DNA of 64,000 bases from Enterobacter kobei (GCF_018323985.1 NZ_AP024590.1:4030001-4094000), one strand, 5' to 3'. Numbered from the stretch's first letter, positions 25,213 through 34,509 are shown. Numbers and translations are program-made. Notes: a model not told the origin generated them from the letters alone.

Positions 25213-26211
25213 ATGAAAACGTTAGGTGAATTTATCGTTGAAAAACAGCATGAGTTTTCCCATGCTACGGGCGAGCTTACGTCTCTGTTGTCGGCGATAA
25301 AACTGGGTGCCAAGATCATCCACCGGGATATTAACAAAGCCGGTCTGGTTGATATTCTGGGTGCCAGTGGTACCGAAAACGTACAGGGTGAGGTGCAGCA
25401 AAAACTCGACCTGTTCGCCAATGAAAAACTGAAAGCCGCGCTGAAAGCACGCGACATCGTGGCGGGCATTGCCTCTGAAGAAGAAGACGAAATCGTGGTT
25501 TTCGAAGGGTGCGAACACGCGAAGTATGTGGTGCTGATGGATCCGCTGGACGGCTCTTCCAACATCGACGTCAACGTGTCTGTCGGGACCATCTTCTCTA
25601 TTTACCGCCGCGTGACCCCCGTGGGTACGCCGGTCACTGAAGAAGACTTCCTGCAACCGGGTAACAAACAGGTTGCCGCCGGTTATGTGGTTTATGGCTC
25701 CTCTACCATGCTGGTGTACACCACCGGTTGCGGCGTACATGCTTTCACCTACGATCCGTCACTGGGCGTGTTCTGCCTCTCCCAGGAGCGTATGCGCTTC
25801 CCGGCAAAAGGCAATACCTACTCCATTAACGAAGGTAACTACATTAAATTCCCGCAGGGCGTGAAGAAGTATCTGAAGTTCTGCCAGGAAGAAGATCAGG
25901 CGACCAACCGCCCGTATACCTCCCGCTATATCGGTTCTCTGGTGGCAGATTTCCACCGTAACCTGCTGAAAGGCGGTATCTACCTGTACCCGAGCACCGC
26001 GAGCCACCCGCAAGGGAAACTGCGTCTGCTGTATGAAGGTAACCCGATGGCGTTCCTGGCGGAGCAGGCAGGCGGTAAGGCGAGCGATGGTAAAGAGCGA
26101 ATTCTGGATATCGTGCCGGAAAGTCTGCACCAGCGCCGCCCGTTCTTCGTTGGCAACGAGCATATGGTGGATGACGTCGAACGCTTTATGCGCGAGTATC
26201 CGGACGCGTAA
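25213..26211 (+). CDS. fbp: Fructose-1,6-bisphosphatase class I
   Basis: The 332-residue enzyme has the E. coli Fbp length. It hydrolyses fructose-1,6-bisphosphate in gluconeogenesis. The metal-binding loop DPLDGSSNIDVNVSVGTIF and the GGKASDG motif near the C-terminus are present. The ATG follows GGAAG. The gene stands alone, divergent from mpl, and ends in a bidirectional hairpin. Confidence 0.99.
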   Translation: MKTLGEFIVEKQHEFSHATGELTSLLSAIKLGAKIIHRDINKAGLVDILGASGTENVQGEVQQKLDLFANEKLKAALKARDIVAGIASEEEDEIVVFEGCEHAKYVVLMDPLDGSSNIDVNVSVGTIFSIYRRVTPVGTPVTEEDFLQPGNKQVAAGYVVYGSSTMLVYTTGCGVHAFTYDPSLGVFCLSQERMRFPAKGNTYSINEGNYIKFPQGVKKYLKFCQEEDQATNRPYTSRYIGSLVADFHRNLLKGGIYLYPSTASHPQGKLRLLYEGNPMAFLAEQAGGKASDGKERILDIVPESLHQRRPFFVGNEHMVDDVERFMREYPDA

Positions 26212-26220
26212 GGTAAATCA

Positions 26221-26242
26221 GGTGCCGCCAATGGGCGGCACC
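26221..26242. terminator. Hairpin between fbp and the DUF2569 gene
   Basis: GGTGCCGCC (26221-26229) pairs with GGCGGCACC (26234-26242). It lies between convergent gene ends. The T-run is weak (TTGCGTT), so termination strength is uncertain. Confidence 0.6.
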
Positions 26243-26254
26243 TTGCGTTGTGAA

Positions 26255-26785
26255 TTAATGGACAAAGGTGCGTTTAACACGAACCGAAACACGGAAATAA
26301 GAGCCCCAGATCACTGCGCTCACCAGATTACGCAGCACCGGGCTTACGTTCTCTTTATTAAGCGCGATGTCCAGTAAGTGATAACCAAGCATCAGATCGA
26401 TGATCAGATAACCCAGGCTACAGAGCAGCAGGATGATGTAATACCGCGGTAGCGCACGTTTCTTTCTGAAAAACAGACTTCCCACGTAGATCGCAAGCCC
26501 AACCATGCCGATATGAGCGAACACTTCAAAAAAGAGAATCCCCTTTGCCGCTGAATACAGTGACGAGTAATGTTCGAGCAATATACCCAGCGTATTACTT
26601 GCCCCGATCAGATTAACAATTATCGTCAACAGGATCCCCAGTGCAGGAAGATACAACCAGCCGCCAATTTTCTGGAATGCTTTGTTTTCACACTCGGCAC
26701 AATAATCACTGTCTTTTAGCGCTTCGTTATCGCACTGAATGCAGATCATTTTCCGGGGTTCATCAGTCTCGGTATTTGAGGTCAT
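26255..26785 (-). CDS. DUF2569 domain-containing membrane protein
   Basis: The 176-residue inner-membrane protein has four predicted membrane segments (starting GGWLYLPALGILLTIIVNLIG) and belongs to the DUF2569 family. A short N-terminal zinc-ribbon-like part has CIQC and CAEC pairs at about residues 15-31, which is not in all family members. Function is unknown. The ATG follows AAGGAG. It lies 50 bases beyond the chemoreceptor start-to-end unit on the same strand but upstream of it is the chemoreceptor's 3' end, so it is transcribed after or apart from it. Confidence 0.8.
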   Translation of the reverse strand: MTSNTETDEPRKMICIQCDNEALKDSDYCAECENKAFQKIGGWLYLPALGILLTIIVNLIGASNTLGILLEHYSSLYSAAKGILFFEVFAHIGMVGLAIYVGSLFFRKKRALPRYYIILLLCSLGYLIIDLMLGYHLLDIALNKENVSPVLRNLVSAVIWGSYFRVSVRVKRTFVH

Positions 26786-26835
26786 TTTTCGCGTTCTCCT
26801 TGAGTGTTAACACTCACGTTAAATGAAGATTTATA

Positions 26836-28401
26836 TTACCCCGCCGTCTGCAATCTGAACGACGCCATGGCTTCCATCAGTACGCGGGACTGTTCTTCCA
26901 GTGAGCGGGTTGCGGCAGAGGATTGCTGAACCAGCGCGGAGTTCTGCTGCGCCGTTTCGTCCATCTGATTGACCGCGATATTCACCTGCTCAATACCCTT
27001 GCTCTGCTCGTGCGAGGCGCTGGCGATTTCACGCAGCAACGTGGTCATGCGCATCACTTCTCCGGCGATTTCATCCATGGTTTCCCCGGCCTGCATCGCC
27101 AGATCGTTACCTTCGCTGACATGCGCTTTGGAATCACTGATCAGCGTGCGGATCTCTTTCGCGGCATCGGCGCTGCGACCGGCAAGGTTGCGGACTTCAG
27201 CGGCGACCACGGCAAAACCGCGCCCTTGCTCCCCTGCCCGCGCGGCTTCTACCGAGGCGTTCAGCGCGAGGATATTGGTCTGGAAAGCAATACCATCGAT
27301 GACGCTAAGAATATCGGCGATCCGGTTGGCGCTACCGGCAATATCACTCATTTTTTCAATCACGTAGCACACCATTTCGCTACCGCGATCGGCGGTGTCC
27401 GAGACGGTTTTCGCCAGCTGGTGGGCCTGTTCGGCGTTGTCGGCATTCTGCTTCACCGTGGAGGTGATCTCCTCCATACTCGCCGCCGTTTGCTCAAGGG
27501 AGCTGGCGGTAGATTCGGTACGCTGCGCCAGATCCATATTGCCGGCGGTCAACTCCCGGCTGCCGGTATCAATATGCGCGCTGGCGTCACGTACGCGGGT
27601 CACGGAGCCCACCAGTGCATGGCGCATCTCATCGATGGCGGCGATCAGGCGGTTGAACTCCTGGCTGGCGGGAGCGGCGCTGACGGGCGTAAGATCGCCT
27701 GCGGCTACCTGCTCCAGCTGACGAATGGACGCTTCCAGCGGTTTTAACAGCATGTGGCTCAGCACCAGCCATGCCAGCACGATCACCCCCGCCGTCAGCA
27801 GCGCGGCGATGACGATCAACACCATGACGCGGTTTTTATTACTTTGCACCGCCTTCACTTCGTCTTTGCCGCGGTTTTCGCCCCACGTGAGGAAGGCCTG
27901 CATGTCGTTATCAAATTGACGTGATACCGGGATCAGCGTGTTTTCCAGCAGATCGTAATAGCTGTCCGGGCTTTGCTCATTGAGCGCTTTCTGCATTGGC
28001 ACAATGCCCTGCGTATTGTATGCGGCATAGCTTTTCGCCAGCCGATCCAGCAGCGGTTTACCGGCCTCGTCATCCACGCCAGCCTCGATCACCGCTTGCA
28101 GGCCTTTTTGCGCCTGGGTGATTTCACTGTTGATGCCCATGACGGATTTTCCGGCGCCATCCAGCAGCCCGACCTCCATCATGCGTACGGCCTGACCGGC
28201 CTCGTTGCGGGCGCGTAAAATCAGGTTGTAACCGCCATTCAGGCGCGCCATTTGCTCACCCTGAAGGTGATTAATGCGTTGCAGGGAAGAGGAACTTTGC
28301 GTGAGGGCGTAAATCCCCATGCCGCTGACCAGCAGCAGGAGTAATGTCATAACGGCCAGTAAAGACAGCAAGCCGGTGCGAATCGATAGCGTTTTTAGCA
28401 T
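26836..28401 (-). CDS. Methyl-accepting chemotaxis protein
   Basis: The 521-residue chemoreceptor has two membrane segments (about 11-31 and 191-213), a periplasmic four-helix sensor domain of the Tar type between them, a HAMP domain, and a signalling domain with the conserved hairpin tip IDGIAFQTNILALNASVEAARAGEQGRGFAVVA. It ends ASFRLQTAG and lacks a C-terminal NWETF-type pentapeptide, so its methylation should rely on other receptors. The ligand cannot be told. A perfect FliA promoter lies upstream. It is not an E. coli K-12 gene at this locus. Confidence 0.95.
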   Translation of the reverse strand: MLKTLSIRTGLLSLLAVMTLLLLLVSGMGIYALTQSSSSLQRINHLQGEQMARLNGGYNLILRARNEAGQAVRMMEVGLLDGAGKSVMGINSEITQAQKGLQAVIEAGVDDEAGKPLLDRLAKSYAAYNTQGIVPMQKALNEQSPDSYYDLLENTLIPVSRQFDNDMQAFLTWGENRGKDEVKAVQSNKNRVMVLIVIAALLTAGVIVLAWLVLSHMLLKPLEASIRQLEQVAAGDLTPVSAAPASQEFNRLIAAIDEMRHALVGSVTRVRDASAHIDTGSRELTAGNMDLAQRTESTASSLEQTAASMEEITSTVKQNADNAEQAHQLAKTVSDTADRGSEMVCYVIEKMSDIAGSANRIADILSVIDGIAFQTNILALNASVEAARAGEQGRGFAVVAAEVRNLAGRSADAAKEIRTLISDSKAHVSEGNDLAMQAGETMDEIAGEVMRMTTLLREIASASHEQSKGIEQVNIAVNQMDETAQQNSALVQQSSAATRSLEEQSRVLMEAMASFRLQTAG

Positions 28402-28457
28402 GATGATGATTCCGGTAGCAGGGATACTTCGTGGCGCAAACAGAGCGTAATTTTGAT

Positions 28458-28484
28458 TTATCGGCTGCCACCGGAAAATCTTTA
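28458..28484 (-). promoter_or_regulatory. FliA (sigma-28) promoter of the 26.8-kb chemoreceptor gene
   Basis: On the minus strand TAAA (28481-28484), 15 bases, then GCCGATAA (28458-28465) match the sigma-28 consensus TAAA-N15-GCCGATAA without mismatch. The gene starts about 57 bases downstream. Confidence 0.88.
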
Positions 28485-28508
28485 GCGTTTTTGAGGTAAT
28501 TCAGTGTG

Positions 28509-29510
28509 TTATAGCTTTGTTGCCGCCGTGCTGATGCGTGTAACCGGCGAACTCTGGCGGTTCTCCCACAACACGGTCAGGCCACGCTGTAGCGCGATAA
28601 AGATAAACAGCAGAATGCCAATGGCAATCTTCGTCCACCACGAGCTGAGCGTGCCGTCAAAGTTAATGTAGGTCTGGATCAATCCCTGGATCGCCACACC
28701 GAACAGCGTGCCTAATACCGTACCGACGCCGCCGCTTAGCAGCGTACCGCCAATCACGACCGAGGCGATGGCATCCAGCTCGACACCCACCCCCGCCAGC
28801 GCATAGCCCGCCTGGGTGTATACCGAGAAGACAATGCCCGCCAGCGTCGCAAGGCCCGTGGAGAGCATATAGATACGCACGGTGGTGCTGCGCGTGGAGA
28901 TGCCCATCAGGTTCGCCGAGGTGGCGCTGCCGCCGATGGCGTACACCTGATTACCAAAGCGCGTGCGGTGCGCCAGAAAAATGCCGATCACCACCACGCC
29001 GAGCATCAACAGCCCCATCGCGCTGAGCCGTCCGCCGCCGGGGATTTTCCACGCCAGGCTGGAAAGCGTGTCGTAAATGGGATGGTTAATGGGAATGGAC
29101 TCTTCAGACACCAGGTAGCTGACGCCGCGCAGAAAGAACATGCCCGCCAGGGTGATGATAAACGCCGGGATTTTAAGTCCGTCGATTAAAAGCCCCATAA
29201 ACGCCCCAAACGCACAGCCCATCGCCAGCACCAGCGGGAAGGCCACCAGCGGTGACATCCCCCAGAAGCCGATCGCTTTGGCAAGAAAAACGCCGGTGAA
29301 CGCGATCACTGAGCCCACAGACAGATCGATACCGCCGGAGAGGATCACAAAGGTCATGCCGACGGCAATAATACCGAGGAAGGCGTTGTCCGTCAGGATG
29401 TTACAGATCACCCTGGTCGAGGCAAAACCGGGGAACTGCGTCAGGCAGTAGAGGTAGCCAAGCACGAACACGCCGAGCGTGATCATCAATGGCAGGTTAC
29501 GTTTTATCAT
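28509..29510 (-). CDS. yjfF: Galactofuranose ABC transporter permease YjfF
   Basis: The 333-residue permease belongs to the BPD_transp_2 (ribose/galactose) family, with about eight to ten membrane segments and the conserved GIDLSVGSVIAF motif near the N-terminus. It pairs with YtfT to form the membrane channel for galactofuranose. The ATG at 29510 gives the E. coli N-terminus MIKRNLPLMIT and overlaps the end of ytfT by 14 bases. A GTG two codons earlier is possible. It is the last gene of ytfQRT-yjfF. Confidence 0.96.
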   Translation of the reverse strand: MIKRNLPLMITLGVFVLGYLYCLTQFPGFASTRVICNILTDNAFLGIIAVGMTFVILSGGIDLSVGSVIAFTGVFLAKAIGFWGMSPLVAFPLVLAMGCAFGAFMGLLIDGLKIPAFIITLAGMFFLRGVSYLVSEESIPINHPIYDTLSSLAWKIPGGGRLSAMGLLMLGVVVIGIFLAHRTRFGNQVYAIGGSATSANLMGISTRSTTVRIYMLSTGLATLAGIVFSVYTQAGYALAGVGVELDAIASVVIGGTLLSGGVGTVLGTLFGVAIQGLIQTYINFDGTLSSWWTKIAIGILLFIFIALQRGLTVLWENRQSSPVTRISTAATKL

Positions 29511-30519
29511 GACCACGGTTCCTTTTAATCAGCGCAATAAATCGCGGGGACTGCACGATCAGCACACACATGACGACGACGGCTTTCACCACCTGATTGA
29601 GTTCCGGCGGGAAACCGGACAGCAGGATCCCGGTATTCATTCCCTGAATAATCAACGCTCCCACCACTGACAGCAGCAGGTTAAAGCGCCCGCCCATCAG
29701 CGATGCGCCGCCGATCACCACCGCCAGAATGGCGTCCAGCTCCAGCCACAGCCCGGCGTTGTTGGCATCAGCGCCGCGAATATCCGCGGTGACGATAATA
29801 CCGGCAATGGCCGCGCACACGCCGCTCAGGACGTAAGTCAGCATCACTACCATGCGCGTGTTCACGCCCGCGTTTTTCGCCGCGCGGATGTTGATCCCCA
29901 CCGCCTCGATAAACATACCGAGCGCCGTTTTGCGGGTGAACAGCCAGAAGACGATGAGCGTTAACAGCGCGATGATCACCGGCGTCGGAAACAGCAGCAG
30001 CGAACCACTGCCCAGCCAGGACAGGTTGGGGGCGTTAAAGGTGACGATCTGCCCGGAGGTGATGAGCTGCGCCACACCGCGTCCGGCCACCATCAGGATC
30101 AGCGTGGCAACAAAAGGCTGGATCTTTAAGATCGCCACCAGCACGCCGTTCCATAATCCGGCCAGCACGCCGGATCCGAGCGCGGCCAGTATCACCACCG
30201 GCAAACTGTGCCCGGCGACGGTCATTGAGGCTGCCGTCGCGCCGGCTATGGCCATGACCGCGCCAACGGAAAGGTCGATGCCGCCGGTGGCGATCACCAG
30301 CGTCATCCCAATCGCCAGCAGCGCGACGGGGGCGGCGCGGTTAAGAATATCGATCGGGCTGCCAAACAGGCGGCCATCCTGCAAAATCACCTGATAAAAG
30401 TGCGGCGCGACCAGGCTGTCGACCACCAGCACCAGCAGCAAGGCGATGATTTGCGGCGTACCCACCGGCCAGCTGAAGCGGCGTTTGGGTTCCCCGGGAC
30501 GGGGCAGAGACTGAGGCAT
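29497..30519 (-). CDS. ytfT: Galactofuranose ABC transporter permease YtfT
   Basis: This 340-residue permease of the ribose/galactose type has the motif ATGGIDLSVGAVMAIAG and close identity to E. coli YtfT (341 residues). The ATG at 30519 has AAGGAG 9 bases upstream. Its N-terminus (MPQSLPRPGEPKRRF) agrees with E. coli. The start lies 13 bases after the ytfR stop. The 3' end overlaps yjfF, so both permease subunits are likely made together. Confidence 0.96.
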   Translation of the reverse strand: MPQSLPRPGEPKRRFSWPVGTPQIIALLLVLVVDSLVAPHFYQVILQDGRLFGSPIDILNRAAPVALLAIGMTLVIATGGIDLSVGAVMAIAGATAASMTVAGHSLPVVILAALGSGVLAGLWNGVLVAILKIQPFVATLILMVAGRGVAQLITSGQIVTFNAPNLSWLGSGSLLLFPTPVIIALLTLIVFWLFTRKTALGMFIEAVGINIRAAKNAGVNTRMVVMLTYVLSGVCAAIAGIIVTADIRGADANNAGLWLELDAILAVVIGGASLMGGRFNLLLSVVGALIIQGMNTGILLSGFPPELNQVVKAVVVMCVLIVQSPRFIALIKRNRGHDKT

Positions 30520-30532
30520 CACATGCTTCTCC

Positions 30533-32035
30533 TTAGGCCGCAATGGCATTCATGATCGCCGGAACGGTGAGTTCCGCCAGCGGGATCTCCGCGACCTGTT
30601 TGCGATCGCGCATGATGATCACCCGATCGGCATAGCCGACCAGTTCTTCCAGTTCGGAGGAGATGACCAGCAGTGCCAGACCGTCGGCGCAGAGGGTTTC
30701 GATAAGGCGGATGATCTCGGCATGCGCACCCACGTCGATGCCGCGCGTCGGCTCGTCGAGGATCAGGAACTGCGGCCGTGTCAGCAGCCAGCGGGAGAGC
30801 AGCACTTTTTGCTGATTGCCGCCGGAGAGGAATTCAATCGGCTGTTCTGCACTCGGCGTGCGGATCCCGAGCTGGCGAATAAAGCGCGCGGCGATCTCAT
30901 TTTGCTCTTTACGCGGGATCGGGCGCAGCCAGCCGCGCTGGGCCTGAAGCGCCAGAATGATATTTTCCCGCACCGAGGCGGCGGCAATAATGCCGTCGGT
31001 TTTACGATCTTCCGGGCAGAAACCAATCCCAAGGCAGGAGGCCTGGTGCGGCGAGCGCAGCGTTTGCGGTTTGCCTTTGATCAGCGCCGTGCCCTGATCG
31101 GCGGGTTTGATACCGAAGATCACCTCAGCGGTTTCGGTACGTCCTGAGCCTAACAGCCCCGCCAGGCCAACGATTTCACCGGGACGAACCTCAAGATCGA
31201 AGGGCGCGATCAGGCCTTTTTTGCCGAAATCTTTAAACGCGGCGACCGGTTTGTCGCTGAGCAGCGTGCGCCCCGCCCGTTGCAGAGCGTTGTTGTCCAG
31301 TTCACGACCAAGCATCATTTTAACCAGCTCGATTTGCGGCAGTTCCCGCGTCTCTTTGCAGCCGACAAAACTGCCGTTGCGCAGCACGGTGATGCGGTCG
31401 CTGACGTCATACACCTGATCGAGAAAGTGGGTAACAAAAATCAGGCTGACGCCCTGATCGCGTAGCTGGCGCATCAGGGTAAACAGCATCTCCACTTCCT
31501 GAGTATCGAGACTGGCGGTAGGCTCATCGAGGATCAGCACTTTGGCCGAGAGATCGATGGCGCGGCAAATGGCGACGATCTGCTGCATCGCCACGGAAAA
31601 GCGGTTGAGCGGCTCGCGCACATCGAGAGAGAAGCCGTAGGACTCCATCAATGCGGTGGCGCGTTTTTCCATCTCTTTACGGCGCAGAAACCCGAAACGG
31701 CGGGGTTCGCGGCCAATAAACAGGTTATCCGCCACTGACATATTTGGCAGCAGATTCACTTCCTGATAAACGGTGCCGATCCCGAGTTGCTGGGCATGGG
31801 CGGTATTTTTTGGCGCGATAAGTTCGCCTTCCAGATGAATGGTGCCGCGTTCAGCGTGATACACCCCGGTCAGCGCTTTAATGAGCGTCGATTTTCCCGC
31901 GCCGTTTTCACCGAGCAGCGCCATAATTTCGCCGCGCCGCAGGCTGAAATCGACGTTATCCAGTGCCTTGACGCCAGGGAAGAATTTGCTTAAGCCCTCT
32001 GTTCGGAGGATTTCCTGGTGTTGTTCAGTGGTCAT
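30533..32035 (-). CDS. ytfR: Galactofuranose ABC transporter ATP-binding protein YtfR
   Basis: The 500-residue protein has two fused ABC domains, like RbsA and MglA. The first has Walker A GENGAGKST at about 38-46, a degenerate signature region, and Walker B KVLILDEPTASLD. The second has the signature LSGGNQQK and Walker B FLILDEPTRGID. The first domain's P-loop is complete. The second has GLLGSGRTET in place of Walker A, as usual in this family. The ATG at 32035 gives the exact E. coli length. A REP hairpin separates it from ytfQ. Confidence 0.97.
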   Translation of the reverse strand: MTTEQHQEILRTEGLSKFFPGVKALDNVDFSLRRGEIMALLGENGAGKSTLIKALTGVYHAERGTIHLEGELIAPKNTAHAQQLGIGTVYQEVNLLPNMSVADNLFIGREPRRFGFLRRKEMEKRATALMESYGFSLDVREPLNRFSVAMQQIVAICRAIDLSAKVLILDEPTASLDTQEVEMLFTLMRQLRDQGVSLIFVTHFLDQVYDVSDRITVLRNGSFVGCKETRELPQIELVKMMLGRELDNNALQRAGRTLLSDKPVAAFKDFGKKGLIAPFDLEVRPGEIVGLAGLLGSGRTETAEVIFGIKPADQGTALIKGKPQTLRSPHQASCLGIGFCPEDRKTDGIIAAASVRENIILALQAQRGWLRPIPRKEQNEIAARFIRQLGIRTPSAEQPIEFLSGGNQQKVLLSRWLLTRPQFLILDEPTRGIDVGAHAEIIRLIETLCADGLALLVISSELEELVGYADRVIIMRDRKQVAEIPLAELTVPAIMNAIAA

Positions 32036-32052
32036 GGTTCCCCCTGCATCAA

Positions 32053-32126
32053 GCCGGATGGCGCTACGCTTAGCCGATCTACAAAAGCACATCTCACAGA
32101 TCGGCTACATGCAGCGTCATCCGGCA
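32053..32126. repeat. REP/BIME unit between ytfQ and ytfR
   Basis: GCCGGATGGCGCTACGC on the left and GCAGCGTCATCCGGC on the right enclose a second inverted pair (TAGCCGATCTAC and its near complement GATCGGCTA). It sits inside the operon, just after the binding-protein gene, where such elements often stabilise the upstream mRNA. Confidence 0.82.
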
Positions 32127-32139
32127 AGTTCTGAAAGGC

Positions 32140-33096
32140 TTAGTAGCCCATGTTTTTCTTCTTCTCTAACTCTTCTTTCGCCGTATCCGGTAGGTAGAGC
32201 GTGGATTTGGTGATGGTGACTTTTTCCGGCTGGGTGCCGTCTTTCTTGAATTTTTCCAGCGCATCAAACGCCGGGCCAGCCATGTTTGGCGTCAGCTCTA
32301 CGCTGGCGTTGGCTTCACCGTCGATCATCGCTTTGTAGATATCCGGCACGCCGTCGATGGAACCCGTCAGGATGTCTTTGCCCGGTTTGAGGCCTGCTTC
32401 TTTGATGGCCTGGATCGCGCCGATCACCATGTCGTCGTTATGGGCGTAAACCATGCAGATGTTCTTGCCGTTGTTTTCCGCTTTAATAAAGCTTTCCATA
32501 ACCTCTTTCCCTTTACTGCGGGTGAAGTCGCCGGACTGAGAACGAATAATTTTGATGTTGGGGGCTTTACTGATCGCTTCGGCGAAGCCTTTTTTACGGT
32601 CGATGGCGACGCTCGCGCCCACCGTGCCCTGGAGCTCCACGACGTTACACTGCTTGTCGCCGACGGTTTTCACCAGCCATTCACCAATCAGCTTGCCTTC
32701 CAGCACGTTGTCCGCGGTAACCGTGGTCATGTAGAGCGATTTATCTTTCACATCGATGTTACGGTCGAGCAGGAAGACCGGGATCTCCGCCTCTTTCGCT
32801 TCTTTCAGTACCGGCTCCCAGCCTGTCGCCACGACCGGCGCAATAAAGATCGCATCCACGCCCTGGGCGATGAATGAACGGACGGCTTTGATCTGGTTTT
32901 CCTGTTTTTGCTGACCATCAGCAATTTTCAGGGTAATACCACGCTTTTCCGCTTCGCTTTTCGCGACGCTGGTTTCCGCGGCACGCCAGCCGGATTCAGA
33001 TCCGACCTGCGAAAAACCGACGGTTAAGGGTGCGGCCATCGCCATAGACGACATGGCTGCCGAAACTGCTGTGACAAGAAGTAAGCGCTTCCACAT
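32140..33096 (-). CDS. ytfQ: Galactofuranose-binding periplasmic protein YtfQ
   Basis: This 318-residue solute-binding protein has the E. coli length, with a signal peptide (MWKRLLLVTAVSAAMSSMAMA) and a two-lobed sugar-binding domain of the ribose/galactose type. It captures galactofuranose and delivers it to YtfT/YjfF. It is the first gene of the operon. Upstream are a perfect inverted repeat near the promoter and a GalR/GalS-type operator. A REP element follows it. Confidence 0.97.
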   Translation of the reverse strand: MWKRLLLVTAVSAAMSSMAMAAPLTVGFSQVGSESGWRAAETSVAKSEAEKRGITLKIADGQQKQENQIKAVRSFIAQGVDAIFIAPVVATGWEPVLKEAKEAEIPVFLLDRNIDVKDKSLYMTTVTADNVLEGKLIGEWLVKTVGDKQCNVVELQGTVGASVAIDRKKGFAEAISKAPNIKIIRSQSGDFTRSKGKEVMESFIKAENNGKNICMVYAHNDDMVIGAIQAIKEAGLKPGKDILTGSIDGVPDIYKAMIDGEANASVELTPNMAGPAFDALEKFKKDGTQPEKVTITKSTLYLPDTAKEELEKKKNMGY

Positions 33097-33162
33097 AGGG
33101 ACATCCTCGTAGGGTTATTGTTGGCTATAACTTCACCTGCCTGGACACTATAGACAACCAGA

Positions 33163-33185
33163 GATGTAACAGAATGCGTTACATC
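33163..33185 (-). promoter_or_regulatory. Perfect inverted repeat at the ytfQ promoter
   Basis: GATGTAAC and GTTACATC flank 7 bases. The centre lies about 22 bases upstream of a possible -10 (CTATAG at 33148-33153), so a bound regulator would cover the -35 region. I cannot name the regulator. Confidence 0.55.
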
Positions 33186-33317
33186 ACACTTCGGAAAAGT
33201 GAATGAAAGGTTAAGAAGCAGATGAGATCCAGCGCGCGAAAAGTGACGTTTTAACAGACCTTTGACATACCTGAAATTTGCGGAAATTTTGCCTGCGTCA
33301 GGGTCGCGAAATACATT

Positions 33318-33333
33318 GTGTAAACGCTTCCAC
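33318..33333. promoter_or_regulatory. GalR/GalS-type operator between ytfQ and ppa
   Basis: GTGTAAACGCTTCCAC fits the consensus GTGNAANCGNTTNCAC at every defined base. It lies 222 bases before ytfQ and 163 bases before ppa. Control of a galactofuranose transporter by GalR/GalS is plausible. Confidence 0.72.
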
Positions 33334-33495
33334 AAATTTATTCAGTATGCAGCTAACTTTATGGACAATCCGCGCGTCAGATTGCTCCTGAATCGCGACT
33401 AAACGGAGAACGCGGCAGAAAACAGCCAGAGACATTCCCAAGGAGTTGGCTATAATACCCGGCACTTGTTTGCACACATTTTAAAGGAAACAAAC

Positions 33496-34026
33496 ATGAG
33501 CTTACTGAACGTACCTGCGGGCAAAGATTTGCCAGAAGACATCTACGTTGTTATCGAGATCCCGGCCAACGCCGATCCGATCAAATACGAAATCGACAAA
33601 GACACCGGCGCGCTGTTTGTTGACCGCTTCATGTCGACCGCAATGTTCTATCCGTGCAACTACGGCTACATCAACCACACCCTGTCTCTGGACGGTGACC
33701 CGGTTGACGTGCTGGTGCCGACACCGTACCCGTTACAGCCTGGCTCTGTTGTGCGCTGCCGTCCGGTTGGCGTGCTGAAAATGACCGACGAAGCAGGCGA
33801 AGATGCCAAGCTGGTTGCGGTTCCGCACACCAAACTGAGCAAAGAATACGATCACATCAAAGATGTGAACGACCTGCCGGAACTGCTGAAAGCGCAGATC
33901 ACTCACTTCTTCGAGCACTATAAAGATCTCGAAAAAGGCAAATGGGTGAAAGTAGACGGCTGGGACAACGCCGAAGCGGCGAAAGCTGAAATCGTGGCCT
34001 CTTTCGAGCGCGCAGCGAAGAAATAA
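33496..34026 (+). CDS. ppa: Inorganic pyrophosphatase
   Basis: The 176-residue enzyme is the essential family I pyrophosphatase. It hydrolyses pyrophosphate from biosynthesis in the cytoplasm. The signature DGDPVDVLV supplies the metal-binding aspartates. The ATG at 33496 follows AAAGGAAAC. An extended -10 (GGCTATAAT at 33448-33456) lies just upstream. The gene ends in a strong terminator. Confidence 0.99.
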   Translation: MSLLNVPAGKDLPEDIYVVIEIPANADPIKYEIDKDTGALFVDRFMSTAMFYPCNYGYINHTLSLDGDPVDVLVPTPYPLQPGSVVRCRPVGVLKMTDEAGEDAKLVAVPHTKLSKEYDHIKDVNDLPELLKAQITHFFEHYKDLEKGKWVKVDGWDNAEAAKAEIVASFERAAKK

Positions 34027-34060
34027 TTCCGTATAGCGGGTTTATTTAAAGCATCACTAA

Positions 34061-34093
34061 AAACGGACCCTGCATAAGCAGGGTCCGTTTTTT
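34061..34093 (+). terminator. Rho-independent terminator of ppa
   Basis: A perfect 13-bp stem (34061-34073 with 34078-34090) and an ATAA loop are followed by Ts to 34093. The A-run at its left edge would also let it work for ytfP on the other strand. Confidence 0.9.
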
Positions 34094-34162
34094 ATTTCTT
34101 TTAAAAGACGTAGTAAAACCAGGGTGCTTTAGTCAGCCGGGCAAACCGCGTCCGGCTATATG

Positions 34163-34507
34163 TTAATACCGGTCCCGGTCCAGCCAGTTTCCGGATTCTA
34201 TCCAGGTGCGTCCGTCGACCGGACGCTGGTACACGTACATCCATGCACTTCCGTACGGTGTCTGGATCAACTGACGTTTATACTCACCGCCTGCGGTGCG
34301 TAATGCATCCAGTTCGGCAAGGGTCGCCGAATCGATACGATAGACTTCACCCTGCACATGGCCCGCACCGGGCACCGCGCCCGGGTAATGCCCCAGACTG
34401 TACAGTCGAAAGTCTTCAACATTGTGATCGCCCAGCCACTGAGCGTTGGTCATCCAGTGGCTGTTGCCTTGCTTGCGTCGTAAACTGCCGTAGACAAATA
34501 TTCGCAT
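34163..34507 (-). CDS. ytfP: Gamma-glutamylcyclotransferase-like protein YtfP
   Basis: The 114-residue protein belongs to the GGCT/AIG2-like fold family, with the N-terminal motif RIFVYGSLRRKQGN that forms the substrate loop. The acidic residue expected for catalysis is probably in GEVYRID or the following segment. The substrate is unknown. It is the third gene of tamA-tamB-ytfP, starting 2 bases after tamB. E. coli YtfP has 113 residues. Confidence 0.95.
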   Translation of the reverse strand: MRIFVYGSLRRKQGNSHWMTNAQWLGDHNVEDFRLYSLGHYPGAVPGAGHVQGEVYRIDSATLAELDALRTAGGEYKRQLIQTPYGSAWMYVYQRPVDGRTWIESGNWLDRDRY

Positions 34508-34509
34508 TG

